This document shows positions 1 to 9,481 of a DNA stretch of 46,723 nucleotides, piece by piece. Under the pieces are notes generated by a model. That model was not told the DNA's origin and did not search any database. It saw only the letters and a program-made list of their open reading frames with translations. The DNA is taken from assembly GCA_937951135.1 (NCBI GenBank), contig CALFCI010000022.1, positions 1-46,723 on the forward strand. The letters are read 5' to 3'. Origin of the DNA: an uncultured Aquimarina sp. (GTDB lineage: Bacteria > Bacteroidota > Bacteroidia > Flavobacteriales > Flavobacteriaceae). Position 1 is the stretch's first letter. Each line of letters opens with the position of its first letter. Both the position numbers and the translations under genes were made by a program.

Positions 1-310
1 GTATTTAGAATCTAATAAATTTTTCGCTAGTTAGAGGCATAAAATCAAAGAATAGCCGTAGCTATTGTTTAATTTTATAACGAATAAATAGTAGAAAAAG
101 AATAGGATTATATACGAAATTATTATTCGCAAATCGTATAAGATAGAAATCATCATAGATTCAAACATTCGGTCTGTATTAAAGAGGCTTTCTGAAAAGT
201 AATTTTCGATAAAATTTCATTGAATTATTATCAACAGCTAGTCAAAAAACATACAATTATTTTATAAAAAAGTTTATTTTTAAGCTGTTTTTTTAAAAGA
301 TTCAAAATAA
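1..310. other. Intergenic left edge, no gene seen
   Basis: Very AT-rich sequence with no open frame of useful length and no recognisable RNA. It lies downstream of the minus-strand metalloprotease, beyond that gene's terminator. I see nothing specific in it. Confidence 0.6.
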
Positions 311-313
311 AAA

Positions 314-345
314 AAGAGGGTGCTTGACTTTTCAGACACCCTCTT
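314..345 (-). terminator. Intrinsic terminator of the metalloprotease gene
   Basis: The arms AAGAGGGTG (314-322) and CACCCTCTT (337-345) are perfect 9-bp complements around a 14-nt loop. Read on the minus strand, the hairpin follows the stop codon of the gene at 371 by about 25 nt and is followed directly by a T run, as in a Rho-independent terminator. Confidence 0.85.
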
Positions 346-370
346 ATTAATTAATATATTTAGATATACA

Positions 371-3202
371 TTAACACTCATCTTCCATTTTGATCTCAAT
401 GACTATACTCTTAACCCGTATGGAATCCACTTTTTGATCCTTTGCTTTCAAGCATTCAATAATATTCTTTACATCTGACAAGCAATCTTCACGATCATCA
501 GGAAGTTCTAAGAATCGTTTCTTAAGGTTTGGATCAATTAAATACGTCATACCTCCAACTGCTATATGATCAATCAGGGTATGAATATCAATCGCTTCTC
601 CATTTGAAGACAAATCAGATCGATTAAATTTTTCACCTGGAATCAAGCTAAAGGTTACTTTTTTATCGGCTCTTGGCGCCAATGTAAACCTATTAGCATT
701 CACCGTATTGAACTTTATTTTCCAACCCAGTTTCTTCAAAACATTGGGCAGGTTGACATCGATTTCAATATTCACCACTCGCTTATATGGATTATTAACC
801 CAGAAACTGCGATTGGTAAGCGATTCAACTAAACCATCTGCATCGGGCACTTCAGGAGAAACGTTTCGCTGAGCAATATTGTTATCGAAGGGTACAAGTC
901 TCCAATGTGGAATATCACCATTCACTGTGTCTGCATTACTTTCATCTCCATCGGCCGAAACACTAGCCAAAATACACTCATGTCCTTCCGTAGTTGGTGT
1001 CCATTCGAATGGTCCAACAACCGTTTCAGCTCCAGCAGCTAAAGAGCCAACCAGGATTTCTGGTGTATCCATTGGCACCCAATCCACAGGCCAAATCAGT
1101 CCGGTACTCGGACGACATTGATACGCTTTTACGACTACGTTTTCTGCCTGGTTTTGTCCACGGTTCTTTACCCGTGCAAAAAAGTAGTTTGTTCTACCCA
1201 CTAATGGTGTTTGATGTCCAACAGTGCTATCATCCACTTGTGCACTCCAAATATCGGTTGTATTCCAGAAATTTTGACGCCATACATATTCACCATCTCT
1301 TCCATCGTTTATATAAACATCGACTTCAGGTGGTGAGCCTGGTCCATCGGCTACATCTGTAGCGATTTTAAAGGCACCTTGTTTTTCAAAAGCCCACCGT
1401 ATGACCTTATGAAAAGCACCTCCGGGATGTCCTTCAAAATCGGCATTAGTTTGATCAAAATCCATAATAGCAATAGCAAAATCTTGGACACTCGACGGTG
1501 GTGATGTTGATGTCATAGATCCAACAGCTCCAATCATCAAAAATGACAAGTAACGTGCCGCGAATTCTCTTCGTGCAAGCTGTCTAGCGGCATTACCACT
1601 ATTATCATCACCACCAGTACTTTGATAGGCTCTAAATACAGATGTTGATAAGATTTGACGTCGTCTTAAATTACCAGAAGCATCAAAGGTACCTCCCCAA
1701 GCCCAACCTAATAATGGATCTCTATCATGTCGGCGTAATCCTGCACCTGTATTTAAATAGGGGGAACGCACAAAGCGATCTGGTGCCTGTGAGCCAGGAT
1801 CACACATTACTACTCCCAAAGCATCTCCAAAATTATGACACCATGAAAAAACCCCATCTGAAATATTATTTTGCAAACATGAATGCGCAAATTCATGAAT
1901 ATTTGCTGCTCGATCTGTAGCATAATTCACATTACCTACCTGACTAAAGCCATAACCAACAGTAGCAGCATTAGCATCGTCTCCTCTATGGAATGCATTT
2001 GTTGTATTTGCGCGGTGGTCAGTTGGGATAGGGAAGGTCGTTCCTGCAAAATAAGTACTGATCGTAAATCCTAAGTCTTCAACATAGCGATACATTCTAT
2101 CTAAATGATAATACGCGTTTACCGCTCCAAAATCATCGGTTATTGAAGAATAATCAAAATCATCACCAACCGGCTCGGTTGGTGATGCTACACTTGCTCC
2201 TTCGAAATCAGATAAGGTAATATACTCACCATCCAACGCTTGTTCATCTCCAGCTGCAGGTGCATTAAGTCCTAAAAGTATTTCACTAGACCGTTGAGGG
2301 TTTAAATTGGCTGCCGTGGAAGCCGCTGTTAATGCAACATTACCAGATTGACGTACTGGATCATCAGGAAAAACAAGACCATCAAGATTATGGTAGGCTG
2401 CTCTGGCATATAAAACGTCCCTAGTCGTAAGGTCAATGATAAACCTCCAATTAATTTCTCCGAAAACAGGCATTTCCAAGGCAAAGAATATTTCAGTGCA
2501 TAAACGGTGAGCCCCGTCTTCAATACCTTTAACAGATCCAATATTCAAATGTGGACTATGAACTTCATGCTTTTTACTTAAACCAGCATGTTCATTGTCA
2601 AGACGCTCGTCTTTATCATATCGATAAATCACTAAATGCTGTTTATCGATCCTGATAAACTTGCATTTATTCTTTTCAGCATATTCCCTAATATAGGCTG
2701 CACTCTCCTTTTCGGATTTGAGAGTACGCTCTTTTAAACGCTTGAATACCGCATCATTTTTTTTAGTTAAGGCCCCTTGATAATCCAATTCTAAGTATGG
2801 CAAACTCACATTTTTATGTATGGTACTTGACGAACTAATGATCGAACGTTTATCCTTATACATTCGAATATTAACACCACCTCTCCAAACAGGAATTCCC
2901 AGATACGTCTGCTGATACGCAACCGTACGTGTATTCATTACTGTTTTTGAAAACGCATATTTCAACAGCGATTGTTCCAGAGTTAATTCTGGTTTAAACA
3001 ATTCATTAGTCTTTGAAATGAATGCTTTAGTAAATGCATAATGATCCTTAACATCATTAATGTAAGCTTCAGAAATTCGCTTAAAGGAATTGCTAGTTAC
3101 TTCAGCATCTTGCTTTTTATAAGGGTTTTGATGATGGCGTAAAGAAATAGCTTTTCCGTCCGTAAGACTGAACTTTTTAAAGGTTTTGATTAATTTTTTC
3201 AT
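371..3202 (-). CDS. HExxH zinc metalloprotease, gluzincin-like with possible His third ligand
   Basis: A 943-aa protein with HEFAH at about residues 436-440, the zinc-binding and catalytic signature of metallopeptidases. About 16 residues later comes CHNFGDALG, which lines up with the NExxxDxxG helix of thermolysin (M4) and fungalysin (M36) enzymes, but His sits where the zinc-ligand Glu normally is. The N-terminal third, with the stretch RTVAYQQTYLGIPVWRGG, resembles the FTP-type propeptide of these families. The region after the catalytic part (about residues 660-760) looks like a CARDB-type adhesion domain. The N-terminus is basic but not hydrophobic, so no signal peptide is visible, which is odd for such an enzyme. 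The gene is monocistronic with its own terminator. The protease call is good; the exact family is uncertain, and substrate and location are unknown. Confidence 0.7.
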   Translation of the reverse strand: MKKLIKTFKKFSLTDGKAISLRHHQNPYKKQDAEVTSNSFKRISEAYINDVKDHYAFTKAFISKTNELFKPELTLEQSLLKYAFSKTVMNTRTVAYQQTYLGIPVWRGGVNIRMYKDKRSIISSSSTIHKNVSLPYLELDYQGALTKKNDAVFKRLKERTLKSEKESAAYIREYAEKNKCKFIRIDKQHLVIYRYDKDERLDNEHAGLSKKHEVHSPHLNIGSVKGIEDGAHRLCTEIFFALEMPVFGEINWRFIIDLTTRDVLYARAAYHNLDGLVFPDDPVRQSGNVALTAASTAANLNPQRSSEILLGLNAPAAGDEQALDGEYITLSDFEGASVASPTEPVGDDFDYSSITDDFGAVNAYYHLDRMYRYVEDLGFTISTYFAGTTFPIPTDHRANTTNAFHRGDDANAATVGYGFSQVGNVNYATDRAANIHEFAHSCLQNNISDGVFSWCHNFGDALGVVMCDPGSQAPDRFVRSPYLNTGAGLRRHDRDPLLGWAWGGTFDASGNLRRRQILSTSVFRAYQSTGGDDNSGNAARQLARREFAARYLSFLMIGAVGSMTSTSPPSSVQDFAIAIMDFDQTNADFEGHPGGAFHKVIRWAFEKQGAFKIATDVADGPGSPPEVDVYINDGRDGEYVWRQNFWNTTDIWSAQVDDSTVGHQTPLVGRTNYFFARVKNRGQNQAENVVVKAYQCRPSTGLIWPVDWVPMDTPEILVGSLAAGAETVVGPFEWTPTTEGHECILASVSADGDESNADTVNGDIPHWRLVPFDNNIAQRNVSPEVPDADGLVESLTNRSFWVNNPYKRVVNIEIDVNLPNVLKKLGWKIKFNTVNANRFTLAPRADKKVTFSLIPGEKFNRSDLSSNGEAIDIHTLIDHIAVGGMTYLIDPNLKKRFLELPDDREDCLSDVKNIIECLKAKDQKVDSIRVKSIVIEIKMEDEC

Positions 3203-3872
3203 CCTTTTTAAATTTATTTTATTTGAATAATTGAATACTGCTCAACGGCATTTTAGAATATCAGAAAGAATCGGTCTTCATCATCTGGATGCTAAAAGAA
3301 GTAAATTGAAGAACTGATTCCTTAGGTATTGATCTCAAAAGAAATTCATGTATTTCTCTATATATTCTTTCCATAATAAAATACTTTTTACAACTATTTC
3401 ATTGATATATCTAACCAGAGGTTAACAGTCAACTACCTCGCAGAATTAAACTCCACAATGTGGATTAAAAACCACCTACTTCTAATTAGCGTAGAATACA
3501 GATATAAATTTCAGGGATAAACAAATAATTATCAAGAGTTTTACCCCCCTTAATCAAAAGGAGATTACCCCCTTTTTTCTTAATCTCACTTTAGATATAA
3601 TGGTATGAATTAGGAGTATTATCATGCCTCACCTGAACGTGCTACATTTTATGACTCCTTACAAAGGCAGTTGGTAATCATAACAGTGCGTGTCTCAATG
3701 AAACACAATAAAGAAAAGCGAAGAAAGGTAAAAGAGGTACTACTTAAAACCAATGAGAAAGTGATCATTATATAAAGATGGCCGTATCGAAAAAAGGCTT
3801 TGGATTCATTAATTCCAGTATTCGGTTATGATTGGAAGTTGTATATTTCCTAAAATTCAATTTCAGTTCCAC
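3203..3872. other. 670-bp intergenic region with repeat copy A and a C-rich direct repeat
   Basis: It holds one copy of a dispersed repeat (3427-3470) and two TTACCCCC words at 3541 and 3565, 24 bp apart, each followed by TTAATC. A 25-codon frame at 3698-3775, rich in Lys and Arg, has no recognisable homology and may be chance or a gene fragment. No convincing gene was found. Confidence 0.5.
3427..3470. repeat. Dispersed intergenic repeat, copy A (short form)
   Basis: It contains GTCAACTACCTCG followed at once by GAATTAAACTCC and ACAATGTGGATTAAA. The same two blocks occur at 5134-5237 (long form) and 44524-44569. The second block is an imperfect palindrome centred on CCACAATGTGG. Confidence 0.75.
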
Positions 3873-4898
3873 TTATACGTTCAGCGTATTGAAATATTTT
3901 TTTACTTGTAAAATATGTTTTTCTTTACCTTCAGGAGACAACCAACTGGCTTCAAAAGCATTCATTGCCAATTGCATCAATTGATCTTTAGTTAAGTTTA
4001 GGGCTTTAGCCGTTTCATAATAATTCTCATTCATATACCCTCCAAAATAAGCAGGGTCGTCGGAGTGAATAGTAGCTAAAATTCCTTTATCAAGCATTTT
4101 TAACACGGGATGATCCTCCATATTCTGGATGACTTTAAGTGCTACATTACTTAGCGGACACAAGGTTAGGGGTATCTTATGCTCTCGTAATTTTTGCACC
4201 AAAGCCTCATCGTCTAAACACCGATTTCCATGGTCTATTCGTACCACGTTCAAAAGGTCGAGTGCTTCCCAAATATAATCTACTGGGCCTTCTTCTCCAG
4301 CATGAGCTACCAATTTATACCCATGATTTGCTGAGGCTTCAAAAACCTTAACAAACTTACTAGGAGGGTTACCCATCTCAGAAGAGTCTAATCCCACTCC
4401 ATCAATCCAATGCTTAAATGGTAGAGAGGATTCCAATGTTTTAAATGCTGCTGCTTCGCTTAAATGCCGCAAATAAGACATGATGAGCTTATAAGAAATA
4501 TTGAATTCCTGTTTCGCTTTTTCAAGCGCTTTATAAATACCATTAATAACAACATCAAATCCAATACCCCTATCGGTATGCGTTTGTGGATCAAAAAACA
4601 CCTCTACATGAACAACATTTTGACGGTGTACTTTGCATAGGTAAGCCCAAGTCAAGTCGTAAAAATCTCGCTCATGGATCAGCACTTGAGCGCCTAAGTA
4701 ATAAATGTCTAAAAATTCTTGAAGATTACTAAACGTATATGCTTTCTTTAATGATTCAACAGAATCATACTCCAAGGCTATAGCATTTCTATTGGCGATT
4801 TCGAACATGAGTTCAGGCTCAAAACTTCCTTCGATATGCAAGTGAAGTTCTGCTTTGGGAATGCCTTGAATAACTCTTTTTAAGTCAGATAATTCCAT
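3873..4898 (-). CDS. Adenine deaminase (adenosine deaminase superfamily)
   Basis: A 341-aa enzyme expected to deaminate adenine to hypoxanthine in cytosolic purine salvage. The N-terminal metal-binding motif reads AELHLHIEGSFEPEL. Further on are VAHAGEEGP (metal His and catalytic Glu), IDHGNR, LCPLSN and HSDDPAYFGGY, the metal-binding Asp region. The wording around these motifs (IEGSFEPEL, FDPQTHTDRG, VGLDSSEMGNPPSKF) matches the bacterial and fungal adenine deaminase subgroup better than true adenosine deaminases, as I recall the Pseudomonas enzyme of this type. Length is normal and all key residues are present. The gene stands alone; the next gene on this strand is far upstream. Superfamily is near certain, adenine over adenosine likely. 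Confidence 0.88.
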   Translation of the reverse strand: MELSDLKRVIQGIPKAELHLHIEGSFEPELMFEIANRNAIALEYDSVESLKKAYTFSNLQEFLDIYYLGAQVLIHERDFYDLTWAYLCKVHRQNVVHVEVFFDPQTHTDRGIGFDVVINGIYKALEKAKQEFNISYKLIMSYLRHLSEAAAFKTLESSLPFKHWIDGVGLDSSEMGNPPSKFVKVFEASANHGYKLVAHAGEEGPVDYIWEALDLLNVVRIDHGNRCLDDEALVQKLREHKIPLTLCPLSNVALKVIQNMEDHPVLKMLDKGILATIHSDDPAYFGGYMNENYYETAKALNLTKDQLMQLAMNAFEASWLSPEGKEKHILQVKKYFNTLNV

Positions 4899-5353
4899 AG
4901 AATATATAGCATTTGAAAATTAGATATAAGAAACGCAGAACAAGTGATCAACCATGTACTTCAGATGGGTACTAATATAAATATTTTACTTTTATAATTT
5001 TTTGTAAATGCCATATTTTATAGTTGACGACTTTGCAAATCAACCCAAACCTTCCAATTAAAGGATCAAATCCTTTAATACATCACAAAAATTACAACCA
5101 TCTACCCTCCCGGTAAGTATATCTAAAATCGCTAAGTCAACTACCTCGGAGCAAGGTCACGAGACATCTAGCGAATATCTATTTTTTTACATTTCAAGGC
5201 AAGCCTAGAAGAATTAAACTCCACAATGTGGATTAAACAACTTCCGTACAGCCCTGATACTTCGTGAAACATTTTTTTAGTTTTTAATTACGTATCCGCA
5301 GCAATACAGACGTCTTAATGATAAGAAACGAACATATTTAGCGCACCTTTTAA
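4899..5353. other. 455-bp intergenic region with repeat copy B
   Basis: Upstream of the adenine deaminase gene on one side and the esterase remnant on the other, so promoters for both should lie here; I could not assign either with confidence. The main recognisable content is the long-form dispersed repeat at 5134-5237. Confidence 0.5.
5134..5237. repeat. Dispersed intergenic repeat, copy B (long form)
   Basis: It begins AAGTCAACTACCTCGGAGCA, continues for about 60 bp that include GCCTAGAA, and ends with GAATTAAACTCC plus ACAATGTGGATTAAA. Copies A and C join the two end blocks directly and lack the 60-bp middle. Copy C still has GAGCCTAGAA about 45 bp further on, so copies differ by internal rearrangement. 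It contains no coding sequence and the mechanism of spread is unknown. Confidence 0.75.
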
Positions 5354-5848
5354 ATAAAAATCATCAAAATCAAACTAACAGCTATACTATGGAGCATCCT
5401 TATACTCATAACTATGGGGTGTGACTTGGATGATGAGAATACACAACCTAATCCAAATACCGAAACTGTCGAAATTTCAGTACCAGAATCAATCCAAATA
5501 TTTGAGAAAGGAAGTACTCCAACTGAATATGGTTTCCATCTTTATATCCCACCAGAATACGATCAAAATACAGCTGTAAAATACCCTTTACTCATTTATC
5601 TTCATGGAGGTGGTGGAAGAGGAAATGGAACAGCAAATAGTTTACCTGGATTAGTACAAGATGGGGTTCCCCGTTTAATCGTTGATAACCGCTGGAATCC
5701 AACGAACCCTATGATTGTAATCATCCCGCAATCTCCAGGATTATGGAATGCAGATCACTTACATGACTTAATAGCTTATGCGATGGACACATATCCTGTA
5801 GTACGCAATAGAGTCTATATGACAGGTTTATACACTTTCAAAAAATGA
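5354..5848 (+). pseudogene. Remnant of an esterase/peptidase-like alpha/beta-hydrolase lipoprotein
   Basis: The frame is open from 5354 and reads a clean lipoprotein signal peptide (basic start, then LTAILWSILILITMGC), but its first codon is ATA where ATG is expected. The first ATG, at 5414, falls just before the lipobox Cys, too late for export. The mature part matches the N-terminal half of the predicted-peptidase/PHB-depolymerase type of alpha/beta-hydrolases: LLIYLHGGGGRGNG (oxyanion region) and IVIIPQSPG. In this family the strand VYMTG leads into GLSMGG with the nucleophile Ser. Here it stops at VYMTGL, followed by YTFKK and a stop. The catalytic Ser, Asp and His are therefore missing. 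A 10-bp word at the break (5831-5840) is repeated at 5851-5860 inside the end of mfd. Confidence 0.8.
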
Positions 5849-5849
5849 T

Positions 5850-8800
5850 TTACACTTTCACTTCCGATTCAAAAGACAAAGGTTGTAGTACTGCTAATGC
5901 TTTGTCGATTGTTGTGATGTTTTCAAACGTAAGCAGTAATCGCAATCCATTACGTGTTTTCTTTTCTTTCATCTTCACCTGTCGCGGATGTGATTGTACA
6001 AATTGTAACACTTTAGAAAAGGATTCACTTTGGTAAAATTCAGATTGCTGATCCTGTATAAAATACCCGATCAACTTATGTTGTTTTAGAATTACCTTCT
6101 CTACTCCGATTTGGGTAGCAATCCATTTCATACGCACCGAATTTAACAAATCTGTTGCCGCATCAGGAAGTGCTCCAAATCGATCTACCAAACGTTGTTC
6201 ATAGGCTTGTAGTTCGTCTTCTGTTTTGATGGTATTTAGCTCTGTATATAAACTTAACCGCTCTGTAATATTATTGATATAATCATCTGGAAATAGCAAT
6301 TCAAAATCCGAATCGATTTGAGTATCTTTCAAAAACACTTTGCTTTTGTTTTTGTTTTCTGAAGCATAGAGTTCAGCAAATTCATTTTCTTTTAATTCTT
6401 CTATCGCTTCGTTTAGGATTTTTTGATAGGTATCAAAACCAATTTCATTAATAAATCCACTTTGTTCTCCGCCTAGTAAATCTCCTGCACCTCGAATTTC
6501 TAAATCTTTCATTGCAATATTAAAACCACTCCCCAATTCAGAAAACTGAGCCAATGCTGTGATTCGTTTTCGAGCATCATCGGTCATCATATCGTATGGA
6601 GGGGTAATAAAATAACAGAATGCCTTTTTATTACTTCGCCCTACACGACCTCGCATTTGGTGTAAATCTGACAACCCAAAATTATTGGCATTATTGATAA
6701 AAATCGTATTGGCATTGGGCACATCCAATCCACTTTCTACAATCGTTGTGGAAACTAACACATCAAAAGCACCATTCATAAACGAAAGCATTAGATCTTC
6801 CAGTTTTTTGCCCTCCATCTGCCCATGCCCTACTGCAACTTTAGCATCTGGAACTAACCGCTGTATCATTCCGGCAACTTCTTTAATATTTTCAATACGA
6901 TTATGAATAAAAAACACTTGTCCGCCCCGCTGTATCTCATAACTTATCGCATCTCGAATGGTTTCTTCTGTAAATCGAACGATATTGGTTTCTATAGGAT
7001 ATCGGTTGGGTGGTGGCGTAGTAATCGTAGATAAATCGCGAGCAGCCATCAAACTAAATTGTAAAGTTCTCGGTATTGGAGTTGCCGTAAGGGTCAGCGT
7101 ATCTACATTCTCCTTAATCGTTTTGAGTTTATCTTTTACCGAGACCCCAAACTTTTGCTCCTCATCAATAATTAATAATCCAAGGTCTTTAAATTGTACT
7201 TTTTTACTCACCAATTGGTGTGTACCGATAATAATATCAACTTTACCTGCCGCAAGACCTTCTAAGGTTTCCTTTTTTTGTTTTGCTGTTCGAAATCGGT
7301 TGACATAATCTACGGTTACAGGAAAATCTTTTAATCGTTCTTTTAATGTTCTAGCATGTTGAAACGCTAATATAGTAGTCGGCACCAATATCGCTACTTG
7401 CTTGCCGTTATCTACCGCTTTAAACGCTGCACGTATGGCTACTTCTGTTTTTCCAAATCCTACATCTCCACACACCAATCGATCCATCGGTCTTTCACTT
7501 TCCATATCGGCTTTGATATCCGCAGTAGCGGTACTTTGATCTGGAGTATCTTCATAGATAAAAGAAGCTTCTAGCTCATGCTGTAAGTAACTGTCTGGAG
7601 CATACTGGAATCCTTTTTGTAACCTTCGTTTGGCGTAGAGTTGAATAAGATTAAACGCAACATGCCGTACTCTCGCTTTCGTTTTTTGCTTTAAAGTTTT
7701 CCAGGCTTTAGATCCTAATTTGTATACTTGAGGGGCTTTACCATCTTTACCATTAAATTTTGATATTTTATGTAGGGAATGGATGCTTAAATATAAGATA
7801 TCTCGTTCGCCATAAATCAATTTAATGGCTTCTTGTTTTTTGCCCTCTACCTCTATTTTTTGAAGCCCTCCAAATTTTCCGATCCCATGATCGATATGGG
7901 TCACATAATCTCCAATTTCGAGATTGGTTAACTCTTTAAGGGTGATGGCTTGTTTTTTGGCATAGCCATTTTTTAAGGTAAACTTATGGTAGCGTTCAAA
8001 AATTTGGTGATCTGTATAACACGCAATCTTTTGATCGGCACTAACAAACCCTTGATAGGCAGAAAACACGATAGTTTCGTATTGTTTTATATCCAGTTCG
8101 GCATCCGTAAAAATATCATGAAATCGCTTGGCTTGTTGTTCACTAACACAAAAAATATAATTCGTAATCCCTTGCTCATAGTTCTCATTTAAATTTTCAA
8201 TTAACAAATTGAATTGTTTATTAAATGAGGGTTGTGGTTTGGTATCACATCGCATTGCATAGTCCACTTTATACCGCGGAGTATCGGCGAGTTCTACCAA
8301 TGTAAATTTCTCTAATTGCTCTTGAAGTACTGCTGCGGTACAAAAAAGTTCTGAAGGTGTACTGTGCTTGATAGTTTCTGATAGCGTTGCAAACGCTGCT
8401 GTAGCCATCGCAAAATTTTTATCAATTCGAGCCTCAAAAACAGTAAGGTCTTTACTAAAAATTATCGTTTTTTTGGAGATGTATTTCAGGAAACTCTCGC
8501 GAGTTTCTTGCATGGCTTTATTCTCCATATTAGGAATAATCGTGATCTTCTTGACGGTTGTTGTCGACAATTGTGTCGCAACATCGAAGGTACGAATGCT
8601 ATCAATTTCGTCTCCAAAAAATTCGATACGGTAGGGTTGGTCATTGCTAAATGAAAACACATCTACAATCCCTCCACGTACAGAAAACTCACCGGGTTCT
8701 GAAACAAAATCTACTCTTTTAAACTGATATTCAAACAATACTTCGTTTACAAAATCGATAGATAGGGTATCCCCTAATGCTAATTTTAAGGTATTTTTTT

Positions 8801-9272
8801 CGAGTTCTTTTCGGGTGACTACCTTCTCAAATAACGCATCTGGATACGTAATGATCACTGCTGGTTTTTTGCGCGAGTTAATACGATTGAGCACTTCCGC
8901 TCTTAACAGCACATTTGCGTTATCCGTTTCTTCAATTTGATATGGCCTACGATAACTCCCAGGATAAAAAAGCACATCGGTTTCCCCTAACAATTGTTGT
9001 AGATCATTAAAGTAATATGCGGCTTCTTCCTTATCATCAAAAACACATAAAAAAGGAGCTTCAGTATTTAAAAACACATCTGCAATACTAAACGATAATC
9101 CAGAGCCTATCGCACCTTGAAAATGGATTCTTACAGGAGTATCAGCACCCTTTGCTAGGGCTTCTTTAAGTTGCTTTGTATGCTTTGCCTTTGCAAAACG
9201 TTGCGAGATCAGGTGTGTCTGCACAGGATTGGTTTTAAGACAAAGATACAGTGTGCAGTGCTGTCTTTCCAA
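5850..9272 (-). CDS. mfd: Transcription-repair coupling factor Mfd
   Basis: A 1140-aa ATP-dependent translocase that removes RNA polymerase stalled at DNA lesions and recruits UvrA. In order it has a UvrB-like N-terminal module, a CarD-like RNA-polymerase-interacting domain at about 447-510 (IGDYVTHIDHGIGKFGG), and helicase motifs: GDVGFGKTE at about 602 (Walker A), DEEQ at about 702, TLTATPIPRTL, TIVESGLDVP and QMRGRVGRS. The C-terminal TRCF domain lies at about 990-1100. Length fits flavobacterial Mfd and all motifs are intact. The start is odd: the codon at 9272 is TTG, an in-frame TAA lies shortly upstream, and the next Met is about 250 residues in, so translation must begin at TTG or a nearby GTG. 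Its 3' end abuts the esterase remnant. Confidence 0.97.
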   Translation of the reverse strand: MERQHCTLYLCLKTNPVQTHLISQRFAKAKHTKQLKEALAKGADTPVRIHFQGAIGSGLSFSIADVFLNTEAPFLCVFDDKEEAAYYFNDLQQLLGETDVLFYPGSYRRPYQIEETDNANVLLRAEVLNRINSRKKPAVIITYPDALFEKVVTRKELEKNTLKLALGDTLSIDFVNEVLFEYQFKRVDFVSEPGEFSVRGGIVDVFSFSNDQPYRIEFFGDEIDSIRTFDVATQLSTTTVKKITIIPNMENKAMQETRESFLKYISKKTIIFSKDLTVFEARIDKNFAMATAAFATLSETIKHSTPSELFCTAAVLQEQLEKFTLVELADTPRYKVDYAMRCDTKPQPSFNKQFNLLIENLNENYEQGITNYIFCVSEQQAKRFHDIFTDAELDIKQYETIVFSAYQGFVSADQKIACYTDHQIFERYHKFTLKNGYAKKQAITLKELTNLEIGDYVTHIDHGIGKFGGLQKIEVEGKKQEAIKLIYGERDILYLSIHSLHKISKFNGKDGKAPQVYKLGSKAWKTLKQKTKARVRHVAFNLIQLYAKRRLQKGFQYAPDSYLQHELEASFIYEDTPDQSTATADIKADMESERPMDRLVCGDVGFGKTEVAIRAAFKAVDNGKQVAILVPTTILAFQHARTLKERLKDFPVTVDYVNRFRTAKQKKETLEGLAAGKVDIIIGTHQLVSKKVQFKDLGLLIIDEEQKFGVSVKDKLKTIKENVDTLTLTATPIPRTLQFSLMAARDLSTITTPPPNRYPIETNIVRFTEETIRDAISYEIQRGGQVFFIHNRIENIKEVAGMIQRLVPDAKVAVGHGQMEGKKLEDLMLSFMNGAFDVLVSTTIVESGLDVPNANTIFINNANNFGLSDLHQMRGRVGRSNKKAFCYFITPPYDMMTDDARKRITALAQFSELGSGFNIAMKDLEIRGAGDLLGGEQSGFINEIGFDTYQKILNEAIEELKENEFAELYASENKNKSKVFLKDTQIDSDFELLFPDDYINNITERLSLYTELNTIKTEDELQAYEQRLVDRFGALPDAATDLLNSVRMKWIATQIGVEKVILKQHKLIGYFIQDQQSEFYQSESFSKVLQFVQSHPRQVKMKEKKTRNGLRLLLTFENITTIDKALAVLQPLSFESEVKV

Positions 9273-9481
9273 AAAGGGAACGAAATTTTATCGGCATACG
9301 GGTTCTTTATTGAATTTACACCTTTTATCGTTTGAATGTACTGGAATAGAATACTAGTTTTTGTGCTACTTGTATTAAAAACTCAGCCTTATTATCAACA
9401 CATCCAATCTTATACTATTGATTTTCAGATAGGTAAACTATTTACAGGCGGAGCGATACATCGCCCTTATTCTTAAACGAA

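Noticed and set aside
3698-3775. 25-codon Lys/Arg-rich frame
   Set aside because: Too short, no homology recognised, and no promoter; could be chance or a fragment.
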